Shown here: in pieces, positions 42,984 to 51,684 of the stretch
Position numbering within the stretch: the stretch's first letter is position 1
Layout of the letters: each line of letters starts with the position of its first letter
Source: Microbispora rosea
GTDB lineage: Bacteria; Actinomycetota; Actinomycetes; Streptosporangiales; Streptosporangiaceae
Direction: 5' to 3'
Assembly: GCF_900156315.1 (NCBI RefSeq)
Contig: NZ_FTNI01000022.1
Span: 91,066-155,065 of the forward strand
DNA: 64,000 nt
The notes under the pieces: model-generated
Told to the model about the DNA's origin: nothing
Databases searched by the model: none
The model's input: only the letters and a program-made list of their open reading frames with translations
Program-made: the position numbers and the translations under genes

Positions 42984-43343
42984 GTGACGAGATTCCGGGC
43001 CGACGGACGGGCGGTGGCGATGCTTCATTCACGCGGCGCATCTGGGCGTGTCCCGCTGTTCGCCGTCGTCCTCGTCGCGGCCGCCGCCGCGCAGGTCCTG
43101 CTCACCGCTCCCGCGTTCGCGCGGGCCGGGCGGGAAGACGGGGACGGCCCGGCCTCCGTCGGCAACGGCACGCGCAACCGGAACATCGTCTACCTGGACA
43201 GCCCCACCCGCAATCGCGGCCACCAGCACACGGCGGCCAGCACCGCGGGCGGGGCGACCAGCGTGGCGGACGGTTTCTGCCGCCGGACCAGGAACTGCGA
43301 CATCCAGCAGAACATCGCCGTCGTCGTCGCCGCGCCCCTGTAG
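42984..43343 (+). CDS. small secreted two-cysteine protein, paralogue 4
   Basis: A 119-residue protein. GTG 42984 is taken as start because CGGAGG lies 8 bases upstream; ATG 43020 is the alternative. A hydrophobic signal segment (LFAVVLVAAAAAQVLLTAPA) leads into VGNGTRNRNIVYLDSPTRN, RGHQHTAASTAGGATSVADG, and CRRTRNCDIQQN. It is the last of the four paralogues and ends 19 bases before the convergent STAS gene. Function unknown. Confidence 0.72.
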   Translation: MTRFRADGRAVAMLHSRGASGRVPLFAVVLVAAAAAQVLLTAPAFARAGREDGDGPASVGNGTRNRNIVYLDSPTRNRGHQHTAASTAGGATSVADGFCRRTRNCDIQQNIAVVVAAPL

Positions 43344-43362
43344 CCGCGCGGCCCGCCCCTGC

Positions 43363-43722
43363 TCACTTGCTCAGCGCGCGTACGGCCTCTTCCGGGCTGT
43401 CGTAGAAGCGGAGCAGCTGGTCCAGGCCCATGATCTGGAAGACGCGGGCGATGTCGGAGTTCAGGCCGGCCAGGAGCAGGGCGGCGGCCGCGTCGGCGGC
43501 GCGCTGGTGGGCCGCGACCAGCGTGGCGATGCCGGTCGAGTCGCAGAAGGTCAGACCGGACAGGTCGACGACCAGATCGGCGCCGGGGCCGAACTCGACC
43601 TCATCAAGGGCCGCGCGTAGGCGTGGGGTGGTGTGATGGTCCAGGTCACCGGCCACGACCAGCAGGCGCGGCCCGGAGCTGGGCGACTGGAGGCTGACGG
43701 TCAGACCGTTGTCATGCTGCAC
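43363..43722 (-). CDS. STAS-domain anti-sigma factor antagonist
   Basis: A 119-residue single STAS domain (SpoIIAA/RsbV type). The phosphorylatable serine is in LSGLTFCDSTGIATL (S62), and the strand order VVAGDLDHHTTPRLRAAL is typical. GTG 43722 is preceded by GGGAG. It overlaps the upstream phosphatase gene by 11 bases, so the phosphatase probably activates this protein by dephosphorylation, and it then binds an HATPase anti-sigma factor. The target anti-sigma factor is not adjacent. Confidence 0.93.
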   Translation of the reverse strand: MQHDNGLTVSLQSPSSGPRLLVVAGDLDHHTTPRLRAALDEVEFGPGADLVVDLSGLTFCDSTGIATLVAAHQRAADAAAALLLAGLNSDIARVFQIMGLDQLLRFYDSPEEAVRALSK

Positions 43723-45010
43723 CGAGACTCCCGGAGGACGGCGTTCGAGTTGCGGGCGGTACGGAGAGGGCGAGGACCGCGGTGTCGTCCGACACCCCCT
43801 TGCCCAGGGCCGTGATCAGGTCGTGCACGGTGGTCAGGAGGTCGTCCGCGCTCGTGGGCCCGGCGGCGGCGAGATAGGCGGTCAGCCCGTCCTCGTCGAG
43901 CATTGAGCCGGACGGCGTCCGCGCCTCGGTGAGGCCGTCGGTGTAGAGCAGCAGCGCGTCACCGGCGTTCAGTCGCGCGCTTACCTGGGCGAAGTGGGGA
44001 TTGCGCAGGATGCCGATCAGCTGCCCCCCGGCCGGGTGGATGGGCTCGACGGCGCCGTTCGCCCGCACCGCCAGCGCCGGGGGATGCCCCCCGGTGGCGA
44101 GCGTGACCCCGAACCCGTCGCCGTCGGGCTGCAGGACGCCGAAGACCGCCGTGCAGTACGGCGCCGGGGCCTCGCCGCCCGCGTGCTCCTGTTGCAGGAC
44201 CGCGTCGAGATTGGCCAGCACCGCGTGCGGATCGGCGTCGTAGACGGCCGCGGCGCGCAGGGTGTAGCGGACCAGTGACGTCAGCGCGGCCGCGCCGGCG
44301 CCCTTGCCGCAGACGTCGCCGAGGAAGAACCCCCACCGGTCGCCGTCGAGGGGGAACAGGTCGTAGAAGTCGCCGCCCACCTCGTCGGCCGAGACGGGGT
44401 GATAGGCGGCGGCCGCGCGCAGTCCGGGCACCCGGGGCAGCGCCGGCGGGAGCAGGGTGCGCTGGAGGGTGCGGGCCAGCCGCTCCGCGCCCGCCCGCAA
44501 CTCCCTTTCGACCTCGACCGTGCGGTGCGTGGCCAGCCGCACCTCGAACTCGTCCATGACGAGGCCGGCCAGGTCCCGCAGGCAGGCGAGCTCCTCGTCC
44601 CCGGCCTCACGGGGGCGTACGTCCATGACGTTGACGCTGCCCAGCGCCTCGCCGTCGGGCGTCGTGATCAGCGCGGCGGCGTAGAAGCGGATGCCCGGCT
44701 CACCGCGCACCGCCGGGTCTCCGGCCGCGTGGGGGTGCAGCCGCGCGTCCTGGACGACGTACGGGCCGCCGTGCCGTACGGCCGCTTCGCACAGGCTCTC
44801 GACGAGCCCGCGGCGCGGTGGCAGCCCGTGCGCGGCGATGACGCGGACCGTGTCGTCGCCGGCGATGGTCACGGTGGCGAAGGGAGCGCGGAAGATCCGC
44901 GCAGCCAGGGCGGCCACCCGGTCGAACGCGGCGCCGGAGGCGGTCTCCAGGGCCGCGTAGCGGCGCACGGCCGCGAGACGGCTCGCCTCGGCGCTGGAGG
45001 CGAGCGGCAT
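43712..45010 (-). CDS. GAF-domain PP2C (SpoIIE-type) serine phosphatase
   Basis: A 432-residue protein. The N-terminal GAF sensor spans about 25-165 (FATVTIAGDDTVRVIAAHGL, SLCEAAVRHGGPYVVQDARL). The PP2C catalytic domain spans about 190-415 with EVGGDFYDLFPLDGDRWG, FLGDVCGKGAGAAALTSLV, LLLYTDGLTEARTPSG and VSDDTAVLAL; these Asp residues bind the metal ions. It would dephosphorylate the STAS protein encoded just downstream. The GAF signal is unknown. Confidence 0.92.
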   Translation of the reverse strand: MPLASSAEASRLAAVRRYAALETASGAAFDRVAALAARIFRAPFATVTIAGDDTVRVIAAHGLPPRRGLVESLCEAAVRHGGPYVVQDARLHPHAAGDPAVRGEPGIRFYAAALITTPDGEALGSVNVMDVRPREAGDEELACLRDLAGLVMDEFEVRLATHRTVEVERELRAGAERLARTLQRTLLPPALPRVPGLRAAAAYHPVSADEVGGDFYDLFPLDGDRWGFFLGDVCGKGAGAAALTSLVRYTLRAAAVYDADPHAVLANLDAVLQQEHAGGEAPAPYCTAVFGVLQPDGDGFGVTLATGGHPPALAVRANGAVEPIHPAGGQLIGILRNPHFAQVSARLNAGDALLLYTDGLTEARTPSGSMLDEDGLTAYLAAAGPTSADDLLTTVHDLITALGKGVSDDTAVLALSVPPATRTPSSGSLGAA

Positions 45011-45170
45011 CGGCCTGCCGGACGCTTCGTCGACGGTGCTGACGTCGAACTCCTTCCGTCACACCGGGCCGGGGTCTCGGGCCGGGGGCCTCGTGGGGTC
45101 CGCTTTGCCGGTGGATGATTTGCCCCATCCTACGAAACGGCCGAACTGGTGCTTCCCCGGCCGCCCGGAC

Positions 45171-46196
45171 TCACTCGGGAGGACGCGGCTGATCGGCGGG
45201 CGGCGGCCAGGCGTCGCCCCAGACGGCGTCGCGCGCCTCGCGGTAGGTCTCGCCCTGCCGTTTGGAGACCGCGCGGTCGGCCAGCCCGTCCTCCGTCGTG
45301 CACAGGCGCAGCGTCACCAGCCCCTTGCGCTTGAGGGGGTGGCGGAGGATCCGGCTCTCCGCTCGCGGCCACGGCCGGGCCGACGCCGCGACGTAGGAGA
45401 ACTTCTCGTCTTCGAAGCTCAGCGTGCCGTCCTTGACCCGCCGGTGCAGGGCGGTGCGGTTGAGGCGGACCGCGAAGTGACACCAGTCCTGGTCCGGGCG
45501 GATCGGGCACTCGCCGTCGTGCGGGCAGGGGGCGACCACGTGCAGGCCCGACGCGGCCAGCAGCCGCCGGGCCGCCGCGATCCGGGCGTACCCGGCGGGC
45601 GTGCCGGGCTCGACGATCACCAGCATGGCCGCGCCGCGGGCCGCTCCCCGTGCCAGGGACCCGACCACGTCCTCCTGGACGGCGGGCGACAGCTCGCCGA
45701 GCACGTAGGACATCGTGACCAGGTCGGCCGTCGGGGCGGGCGCGCTCCGGTCGACGAACGCCTGCTGCCAGCGCGCCTCGCGTACGGCCGCGGCGGGCGC
45801 GCGACCGGCCAGCCGGCGCCCGAAGGCGATGGCGGAGGGCGACTGCTCCAGGACGGTGACCGTGCGCAGCGTCGGCCAGACCGCGTTCGCGGCCCACAGC
45901 GCGCTGCCCGTGCCGCCGCCCACGTCCACCTGCGTCTCCGGCGCGAAGCCGGGGGCCCGCAGGGCGACCTGACGCAGCGCGGAGCGCACGGCGCTGTAGG
46001 TCGCCGGCATGCGATAGCCGGCGTACGCCGCGACCGCGACCTCCGAGCCCAGCGCGGGCACGCTCCGGTCGAAGCCCTCCCGATACTGCCGGATGAGCGT
46101 CTGGACGCTCCGCGTCAGGTCGGCGATCGGGAAGCGTCCGAGCGACGCTTCCAGCGCGTCGTCCAGGTCGTCAGGCAGGGTGGGCACGGCGTTCAT
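45171..46196 (-). CDS. Rsm22-like small-ribosomal-subunit methyltransferase
   Basis: A 341-residue protein of the Rsm22 family. The AdoMet-binding motif I is QVDVGGGTGSALWAAN, and the Rsm22 region continues with LVTMSYVLGELSPA. Cysteines in CPHDGECPIRPDQDWCHF could bind an iron-sulfur cluster as in mitochondrial Rsm22/METTL17. A C-terminal segment RILRHPLKRKGLVTLRLC and a Pro-rich tail end it. It follows the PL8 gene by 12 bases on the same strand. No convincing ribosome site was seen. Confidence 0.85.
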   Translation of the reverse strand: MNAVPTLPDDLDDALEASLGRFPIADLTRSVQTLIRQYREGFDRSVPALGSEVAVAAYAGYRMPATYSAVRSALRQVALRAPGFAPETQVDVGGGTGSALWAANAVWPTLRTVTVLEQSPSAIAFGRRLAGRAPAAAVREARWQQAFVDRSAPAPTADLVTMSYVLGELSPAVQEDVVGSLARGAARGAAMLVIVEPGTPAGYARIAAARRLLAASGLHVVAPCPHDGECPIRPDQDWCHFAVRLNRTALHRRVKDGTLSFEDEKFSYVAASARPWPRAESRILRHPLKRKGLVTLRLCTTEDGLADRAVSKRQGETYREARDAVWGDAWPPPADQPRPPE

Positions 46197-46208
46197 GATG
46201 ACACGCGC

Positions 46209-48521
46209 TCACGCCGCCGCAGCGCCCAGCCGTACGGTCACCGTGCAGGAGGCGCCCTCGTGGCCGGCCGTCCCCGCGAACGTGAGCGTGAGGCGGGCGC
46301 CGGTCTCCGCGCGGTCCAGGAGCGGGTGCCCGCGTGTGACCGCCGCCACCGGCCGGTCCCACGTCACCGTCAGCCCGTCGAGAGCGCACCGGGGGTCGGC
46401 CACCGTCACCGTGGCCGTGCCGTCGCCGAGGTCGCGCACGAGGACCGCGCACGCGTCGGAGGCCGTCAGGCCGCCCACGCCTCCCCCGGCCCGCCCGCCC
46501 GTCCAGAAGTTGACCGCGGTGACGCCCAGCGACCGGACCTCGACCCCCTGCTGTGCAGGAGTGTTGGCGAGCACCCGGGCCCAGCCGGGATCGGCGGCGC
46601 GGGCGGCGGTCTCGGCCGGGCCCGCCCCCGGCATGAGGAGGTAGACGTAACCGGCCCCGCTGGGACGCACCCCGTGGTCGAGCCACAGCGTCGCGTAGGC
46701 CCGGGTGACCCCCGCGGCCGTGCGGTCCTCGCGCAGCGTGCGCAGCGCCTGACCGGCGGGCACGACGTAACCGCCGTGGCCGTCCAGGTGCGCCCATCCG
46801 GTCGCCACGGTGAGCCGGGCGCCGGTCCTGCGGTTGTCCACGACGGTCTCGACCGGCACGCCGTCGCGGCAGGTGATGCCGGCGCCGAGGCAGACCACGG
46901 CGTCGTCGAGGAAGAACCAGGACTTGAACGCCTCCAGCGTGCTCTCCACGCCGAACAGGTGCTGGCCCACGGCGGCGTACACCCCGTCGGTCGCGCCGCC
47001 CACCCATTCGGCCGGAGGACGGGTGTCGCCCCACGCGCCGCCCGCGCCGTCGGGCAGCCTCCGGGTGGAGACCGTCGTCCCCGGCAGCCGGTAGGGGTCC
47101 ACGGTGGGCCAGAAGGCGTCGGAGTAGTGGTCGCCGTGTCCGCGCGCCCACCAGTAGAGCATCCCGGAGCCGGTGTGCCAGCCGCGCAGGTTCTCGCCGT
47201 TGCCGTGCTCGTAGTGCGCGACGCGGGAGGAGGCCATGCTGACCGCCGCGCACCAGCCGGGCCTGCGGTGGACGGCACGCGCGCTCATGGGGAACAGGCG
47301 GTGTCCGACGGGCTCGGCGGCGGCCGGGACGGTCGCGTCGTCGAGCACCGCCGACAGACGCGCGTGGAACGCGAGGTCGCCCTGTGCCGCCACCCCGGGC
47401 ATGGGTTTGGCGGTGTCGCGCACGGCCCAGCCCTTGACCATGGCCCGCCAGCGGGCCCGCTCGGCGTCCGGGGCGGTCTCGGCCAGCAGCAGGACCGCCG
47501 CGGCGATCTCCCTGCCCCTCCGGTGGTCGCCGTACGACTGCCTGCCGACGCCCCGGCCGCGTACGAGGTCCATGCAGGCGCCGTCGTGGACGAAGGGCGC
47601 GAACGCCCGGTCCACGGCGTCGAGGACGGTGCGCGCCGCCGGGTCGGTGATCTCCCACGGTGTGCCGCGCAGCACGGCGAACAGCGTCGCGAGGCCGGTC
47701 AGCAGCACCGCGCCGTACCCGCCCTGGTAAGGCACGGACCCGTGCTGGATGAACGAGCCGTCGCGGTGGAAGCCGTCGCCCTCGGTGACGTAGGGGAACA
47801 CCGGGGAGAGCGCGGAGGCCGCGAGCGCGGCACGATCGGGGTCGGCCCCGGCGATCGCCCGAAGCAGCGTCACCGTACACAGATCGACCCGGTTCGCCCC
47901 GGTGCTGTTGCCCTCGTAGTCGTCCAGGCGGCTTTCCGGGACGAAGGCGTCCACCGCCGCGCACAGCGCGGAGACCTGGGTGTCCGTCAGGTGCGGAGCC
48001 GCCAGCACGGCCGCGTCGAGCAGCGCCCTGGGCGTCCCGATCTGCCAGTCCCACCAGTTGCCCGTCTGCTCGGCGTCCGCGGCGTACACGTGCCTCACGT
48101 AGTGCTCGATGCCCTCGGCGACCGCCGTGCCGAGGCCCGGCTCCGCCGTCAGCCCGGTGCCCGGCAGCGCGTACGCGCGGGCCATCGCCCGCAACCGGGC
48201 CGGTGTGGCGTCGAGCGAGGGGAAGGGCAGGTCGGGCCAGAGCGACCCGCGCGCGGGCGTCATCGCGTCGCGGTGCCGGGCGGCCTCCGCGCCCAGCCGC
48301 GCCAGCCGGGTCCGGTACGGCTCCCGCTCCGGGTCGAACGTCCCCGGGTAGCCGAGCGTGACCTGCCGCCAGCGGCGGCGCAGCGGGGTGAAGGTCCCGG
48401 TGTCGTCCGGACGGCGGGGGGCACAGGCCGCGGCCACCGAGGCGAGCCCGCCGAGCTGGAGAAATAATCGCCGGGAAGGTCCGTTCACGCGTAGATTATC
48501 CGCGCGATTCCTCCCTTTCAT
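46209..48521 (-). CDS. secreted PL8-family polysaccharide lyase
   Basis: A 770-residue exported lyase. ATG 48521 is used; GTG 48536 is also in frame. A Tat-type leader (SRRLFLQLGG) and a weak lipobox (AAAC) precede the mature chain. PL8 hallmarks are present: NWWDWQIGTPR (N155), STGANRVDL (N210), DGSFIQHGSVPYQGGYG (catalytic H260, Y265/Y269), then AHYEHGNGENLRGWHTGSGM and FWPTVDPYRLPGTTV. The family cleaves uronic-acid polysaccharides (hyaluronan, chondroitin, xanthan) by beta-elimination; which one is unknown. The promoter region shares a CebR-type box with the divergent gene at 48604. Confidence 0.9.
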   Translation of the reverse strand: MKGRNRADNLRVNGPSRRLFLQLGGLASVAAACAPRRPDDTGTFTPLRRRWRQVTLGYPGTFDPEREPYRTRLARLGAEAARHRDAMTPARGSLWPDLPFPSLDATPARLRAMARAYALPGTGLTAEPGLGTAVAEGIEHYVRHVYAADAEQTGNWWDWQIGTPRALLDAAVLAAPHLTDTQVSALCAAVDAFVPESRLDDYEGNSTGANRVDLCTVTLLRAIAGADPDRAALAASALSPVFPYVTEGDGFHRDGSFIQHGSVPYQGGYGAVLLTGLATLFAVLRGTPWEITDPAARTVLDAVDRAFAPFVHDGACMDLVRGRGVGRQSYGDHRRGREIAAAVLLLAETAPDAERARWRAMVKGWAVRDTAKPMPGVAAQGDLAFHARLSAVLDDATVPAAAEPVGHRLFPMSARAVHRRPGWCAAVSMASSRVAHYEHGNGENLRGWHTGSGMLYWWARGHGDHYSDAFWPTVDPYRLPGTTVSTRRLPDGAGGAWGDTRPPAEWVGGATDGVYAAVGQHLFGVESTLEAFKSWFFLDDAVVCLGAGITCRDGVPVETVVDNRRTGARLTVATGWAHLDGHGGYVVPAGQALRTLREDRTAAGVTRAYATLWLDHGVRPSGAGYVYLLMPGAGPAETAARAADPGWARVLANTPAQQGVEVRSLGVTAVNFWTGGRAGGGVGGLTASDACAVLVRDLGDGTATVTVADPRCALDGLTVTWDRPVAAVTRGHPLLDRAETGARLTLTFAGTAGHEGASCTVTVRLGAAAA

Positions 48522-48541
48522 CGATCTTCCACGCACCCCTA

Positions 48542-48555
48542 TGGGAGCGCTCCCA
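48542..48555. promoter_or_regulatory. CebR-type operator (perfect 14-bp palindrome)
   Basis: TGGGAGCGCTCCCA is the CebR/CelR consensus known to control cellobiose-responsive genes. It lies between the divergent PL8 (21 bases from its ATG) and Cip1-like (49 bases from its GTG) genes. Confidence 0.85.
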
Positions 48556-48603
48556 ATTGGCGTACCTTACTTCTGCCGTTGTCACCGGGAAAAGGAGCGT
48601 GTC

Positions 48604-49398
48604 GTGCGACGACTGTTATCCGTGGTGTCGTCCGGTCTGGTCCTGCTGCTGCCGCTGACGGCCGCACCGGCCGCCTCCGCCTCGGCGCCCCCGCCCCCGC
48701 CGCACGGGCCGGACACCTGCGCGAAGGGCGGCACGCTGTTCTGCGAGGACTTCCAGTCGCTGCCGGTCGGCGGCGCGGCGAGCCTCAAGTGGGGCGTCGA
48801 CACCAAGCACGGCACGCTCACGGTGGAGCGCGGCGCCCGCGGCCAGAAGATGCTGCACGTCCACACCGAGGGCAACGGCCGGGCGTTCCTCAAGGTGGAC
48901 GACTTCGCCCCGCCCGGCAACGGCTTCTACGGCCGGCTGCGGCTGCGCGTGAAGGCGTTCCCCACCGCCCCCGACTGGGCCCACTACACGCTGGTCGAGG
49001 CCACCGGCGCGGGCCCGGAGATCGTCCGGCCGCTCGGCGGCCAGTGGGTCCCCACGCTGGGCAAGGACCTGTGGGGCGTCGGCGCGGACGGCGGACCGAC
49101 GGGCGACTGGACGAACTGGCGCGAGTCGGCCCCGTCGCAGGCGGACGTGTGGCAGTGCGTCGAATGGCGGATGGACCCCGCCGACAACGCGATCTCGCTC
49201 TGGTTCGACGGCGTGCCCAAGCCCGACCTCACCGTGTCGACCCGCAGCCACGGCGGCAACGACACCGACTTCGTCTTCCCCCGCTTCGACACCGTGAAGA
49301 TCGGCTGGCAGCTCTACCAGCCGAACCCGTCCCCCGCGGCGTACGACCTCTGGGTGGACGACATCGCCCTCAGCACCCGGCGCGTCGGCTGCGCCTGA
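48604..49398 (+). CDS. secreted Cip1-like carbohydrate-active protein
   Basis: A 264-residue exported protein starting at GTG 48604 (AAAAGGAG upstream). After the signal peptide (to about ASASA), the chain reads CEDFQSLPVGGAASLKWGVD, FYGRLRLRVKAFPTAPDWAH, YTLVEATGAG and WQCVEWRMDPADNAISLWFD. This layout matches the Cip1 core domain first seen in Trichoderma reesei, a jelly-roll protein linked to cellulose/glucuronan breakdown. The family's enzymatic activity is not fully settled, so a binding or lyase role is possible. The CebR-type box upstream indicates induction by a cello-oligosaccharide-like signal. Confidence 0.75.
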   Translation: MRRLLSVVSSGLVLLLPLTAAPAASASAPPPPPHGPDTCAKGGTLFCEDFQSLPVGGAASLKWGVDTKHGTLTVERGARGQKMLHVHTEGNGRAFLKVDDFAPPGNGFYGRLRLRVKAFPTAPDWAHYTLVEATGAGPEIVRPLGGQWVPTLGKDLWGVGADGGPTGDWTNWRESAPSQADVWQCVEWRMDPADNAISLWFDGVPKPDLTVSTRSHGGNDTDFVFPRFDTVKIGWQLYQPNPSPAAYDLWVDDIALSTRRVGCA

Positions 49399-49414
49399 CG
49401 TCTCACGCGGCCCC

Positions 49415-50419
49415 TCACACGGCTTCGGCACGGCCGTCCCGCGGTCCGGTCAGCAGGCGCAGCGAGCCTGCGGCCAGGCCCGCCACGAGCACCACGTGGA
49501 CGACCAGGTGAACGGCCATGAAGTAGACGGCGAAGACCGGCCCCCGCTGGCGCCGTACGAACCCGACCAGCTCCGGATCGGCGAGGACGAACCCGGCGAC
49601 GAACACGGCGGGGACGGCGAGCAGCGGGAGGTGGAACAGCCCGAACGGCAGGCTCAGCAGCACCAGCCCCAGCGCGGCCAGGGCGAGCCCGCACGACAGG
49701 ATGCCCGCCGGGCTGTTGGCGTGCTCCGGCTTGGCCGCGCCGCGCCGGGTGGTGGTCAGCGCGAGCGGGATCAGCGGCAGGGCCCGCCGCCACTGCTCGC
49801 CGAGGATCGGCAGCAGGCGGCTGCCGTCGTCGTGGCGGCCCACGACCGTGTCGGTCAGCACGATTCGGCTGCGTACGGCGAGCCTGCTGCTGTATTCGAC
49901 GTCCTCGCAGTCGCGCAGCCGCTCGTCGAGCCGGCCCACGGCGAGCAGCACGTCGCGGCGGACGGCCGCGAGGGCGAACACGACGCTGCTGACCTCTCCG
50001 AGGTGGCGGCGGCGCCAGTGCACCGCGTGGAGGATGCGATACCACTCGACCGGCCCGTCGTCGATCAGCGGCACGGTGTCGTAGACCCCGTGGACGCAGC
50101 CGACCTCGGGATCGTGCTCCAGGATCTCCATGGCGTTCGCGACGGCGTCGGGCCGCAGCGCCACATCGGAGTCGAGGAAGAAGATCACATCGCCCGTGGT
50201 GGCGTCGATCCCGGCGTTCCTGGCGGCGGACACGCCCCGGTTCTCCGGCAGGCGCACGACCCGGCAGCCCAGCTCCTCGGCGATCTCCGCCGATCCGTCG
50301 GTGCTCGCGTCGTCCACCACGACGATCTCGCCGGGCACGCGGGTCTGCGCCAACGCCGACTCCAGGCACAACCGCAGCGTCCTGGCCGCGTTGTAGCACG
50401 GCACGACCAGCGAGATCAT
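49415..50419 (-). CDS. family 2 glycosyltransferase with membrane C-terminus
   Basis: A 334-residue GT2 enzyme. The nucleotide-sugar domain starts MISLVVPCYNAARTL; DDASTDGS and DSD (FFLDSDVAL) are the donor-binding and metal-binding sites, and the acceptor side has RDCEDVEYSSRLAVR. The C-terminal third (about 245-330) has three hydrophobic segments. It is the last gene of an eight-gene operon and overlaps the preceding gene by 4 bases. It would extend a lipid-linked or cell-surface glycan. Confidence 0.9.
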   Translation of the reverse strand: MISLVVPCYNAARTLRLCLESALAQTRVPGEIVVVDDASTDGSAEIAEELGCRVVRLPENRGVSAARNAGIDATTGDVIFFLDSDVALRPDAVANAMEILEHDPEVGCVHGVYDTVPLIDDGPVEWYRILHAVHWRRRHLGEVSSVVFALAAVRRDVLLAVGRLDERLRDCEDVEYSSRLAVRSRIVLTDTVVGRHDDGSRLLPILGEQWRRALPLIPLALTTTRRGAAKPEHANSPAGILSCGLALAALGLVLLSLPFGLFHLPLLAVPAVFVAGFVLADPELVGFVRRQRGPVFAVYFMAVHLVVHVVLVAGLAAGSLRLLTGPRDGRAEAV

Positions 50420-51684
50420 CGCCTCGTCCCCTCTGCGGAGAGCACGGTGGAGAGCACCCGCGCGTAGACGGCGAGCGTCTCCTCGGCGGCGCGGCTCCAG
50501 CTCAGCGTCTCCCGCACCAGCCGCTCGCCCCGCTCGGCCAGGGCGCGGCGCAGCGCGGGATCGGTCATGACCTCGATCACCCCGTCGGCGATGTCGCGGG
50601 GATCGGCCGCCCGCACGAACCGTACGGCGGGCCGCGCGGGGTCGCCGAGGAAGATCCGGGAGAAGCCGTCACCGAGGATCACCGGCCGGGCCAGGGCCAT
50701 CGCCTCGGTCGCCACCAGCCCGAACGGCTCGAAGAGCGAGGGGAAGACGCAGGCGTCGGCCATCGCGTAATACTCCAGCAGCGCCCGCCCGTCCACGAAG
50801 CCGCCGGAGGTCAGCACCCGGCCGCCGAGCCCCGTCTCCCCGGCGATCCGCGCGACGCCCGCCTCGTCGCCCTCCCCCACGAGCACCAGGCGCAGCCCCG
50901 GCACGGCGGGCGCGATGTCGCGCATGGCGTCGAGCAGCGGATAGATCCCCTTCTGCCGTTCGAGGCGGCCGACGAACAGCAGCACCGGATCCTCCTCGGC
51001 GATGCCGAGCCGGGCGCGCAGGTCCGCCGCGCCGAGACGCAGCGTGCCGCGGTCGAACGCGGGGTCGGCGACGACCCGCTCGTACGTGCCGCCGAGGCGG
51101 ACGACGTCGATGGGCGAGCGGTCCCAGCCCGCCTCCAGCAGTTGCCCGCGCACCTCCGGCGTGGCGACCACGACCCGCCGGGAGATCCCCGCCAGCCACC
51201 GCTCCAGCGCGGCGAACAGGTTGAGCGGGTCGGTGATGCTGCGCTGCGGGGCGACGCCGTATTCGGTGGTGTGGACGTGGAACACGACCGGGAGCCGCAG
51301 TACGTAGTGGCACAGCAGGCCGCACAGGAAGTTCGTCGAGTCGTGCACGGCGACGAGATCGGGCCGCCGGCCGGGGCGCAGCCGGCGCAGGAGCAGGAAG
51401 TAACGCCAGTTGCTCACCACGACGGTCAGCGCGAGCAGGAGGAACTCCACCCCCCGCGTCCGGTTGAGCCGCCGGCGGCGGGCGATCGCGCCGAGCACCC
51501 GCCCGCGCGGCCGGTACACGCCGATGCCGCCGATCCGCTCCCACACGGGCAGGCGGCCGTCGTTCAGCGTGAAGACCGCCATCTCGTGGTCGCGTGCCAG
51601 ATGCGGCGCGATCAGCTCGGCATACCGGCCGAGCCCCGCCGTGATGTTGGGCGGGAACTGGTTGATGACGTGGGCGATCCTCAC
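50416..51684 (-). CDS. family 4 glycosyltransferase
   Basis: A 422-residue GT-B enzyme. The N-terminal Rossmann domain begins VRIAHVINQFPPNITAGLG, and the C-terminal donor domain holds LLFVGRLERQKGIYPLLDAM and VFPSLFEPFGLVATEAMALA, the EX7E motif. GTG 51684 is the start because GGAGG stands before it and GTGA overlaps the flippase stop. Sugar specificity cannot be read from the sequence. Confidence 0.92.
   Translation of the reverse strand: MRIAHVINQFPPNITAGLGRYAELIAPHLARDHEMAVFTLNDGRLPVWERIGGIGVYRPRGRVLGAIARRRRLNRTRGVEFLLLALTVVVSNWRYFLLLRRLRPGRRPDLVAVHDSTNFLCGLLCHYVLRLPVVFHVHTTEYGVAPQRSITDPLNLFAALERWLAGISRRVVVATPEVRGQLLEAGWDRSPIDVVRLGGTYERVVADPAFDRGTLRLGAADLRARLGIAEEDPVLLFVGRLERQKGIYPLLDAMRDIAPAVPGLRLVLVGEGDEAGVARIAGETGLGGRVLTSGGFVDGRALLEYYAMADACVFPSLFEPFGLVATEAMALARPVILGDGFSRIFLGDPARPAVRFVRAADPRDIADGVIEVMTDPALRRALAERGERLVRETLSWSRAAEETLAVYARVLSTVLSAEGTRR

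Noticed and set aside
45036-48467. An 1143-codon plus-strand frame opposite the Rsm22-like and PL8 genes
   Set aside because: Antisense to both; residue makeup is Arg/Gly/Ala-rich without any fold signature.
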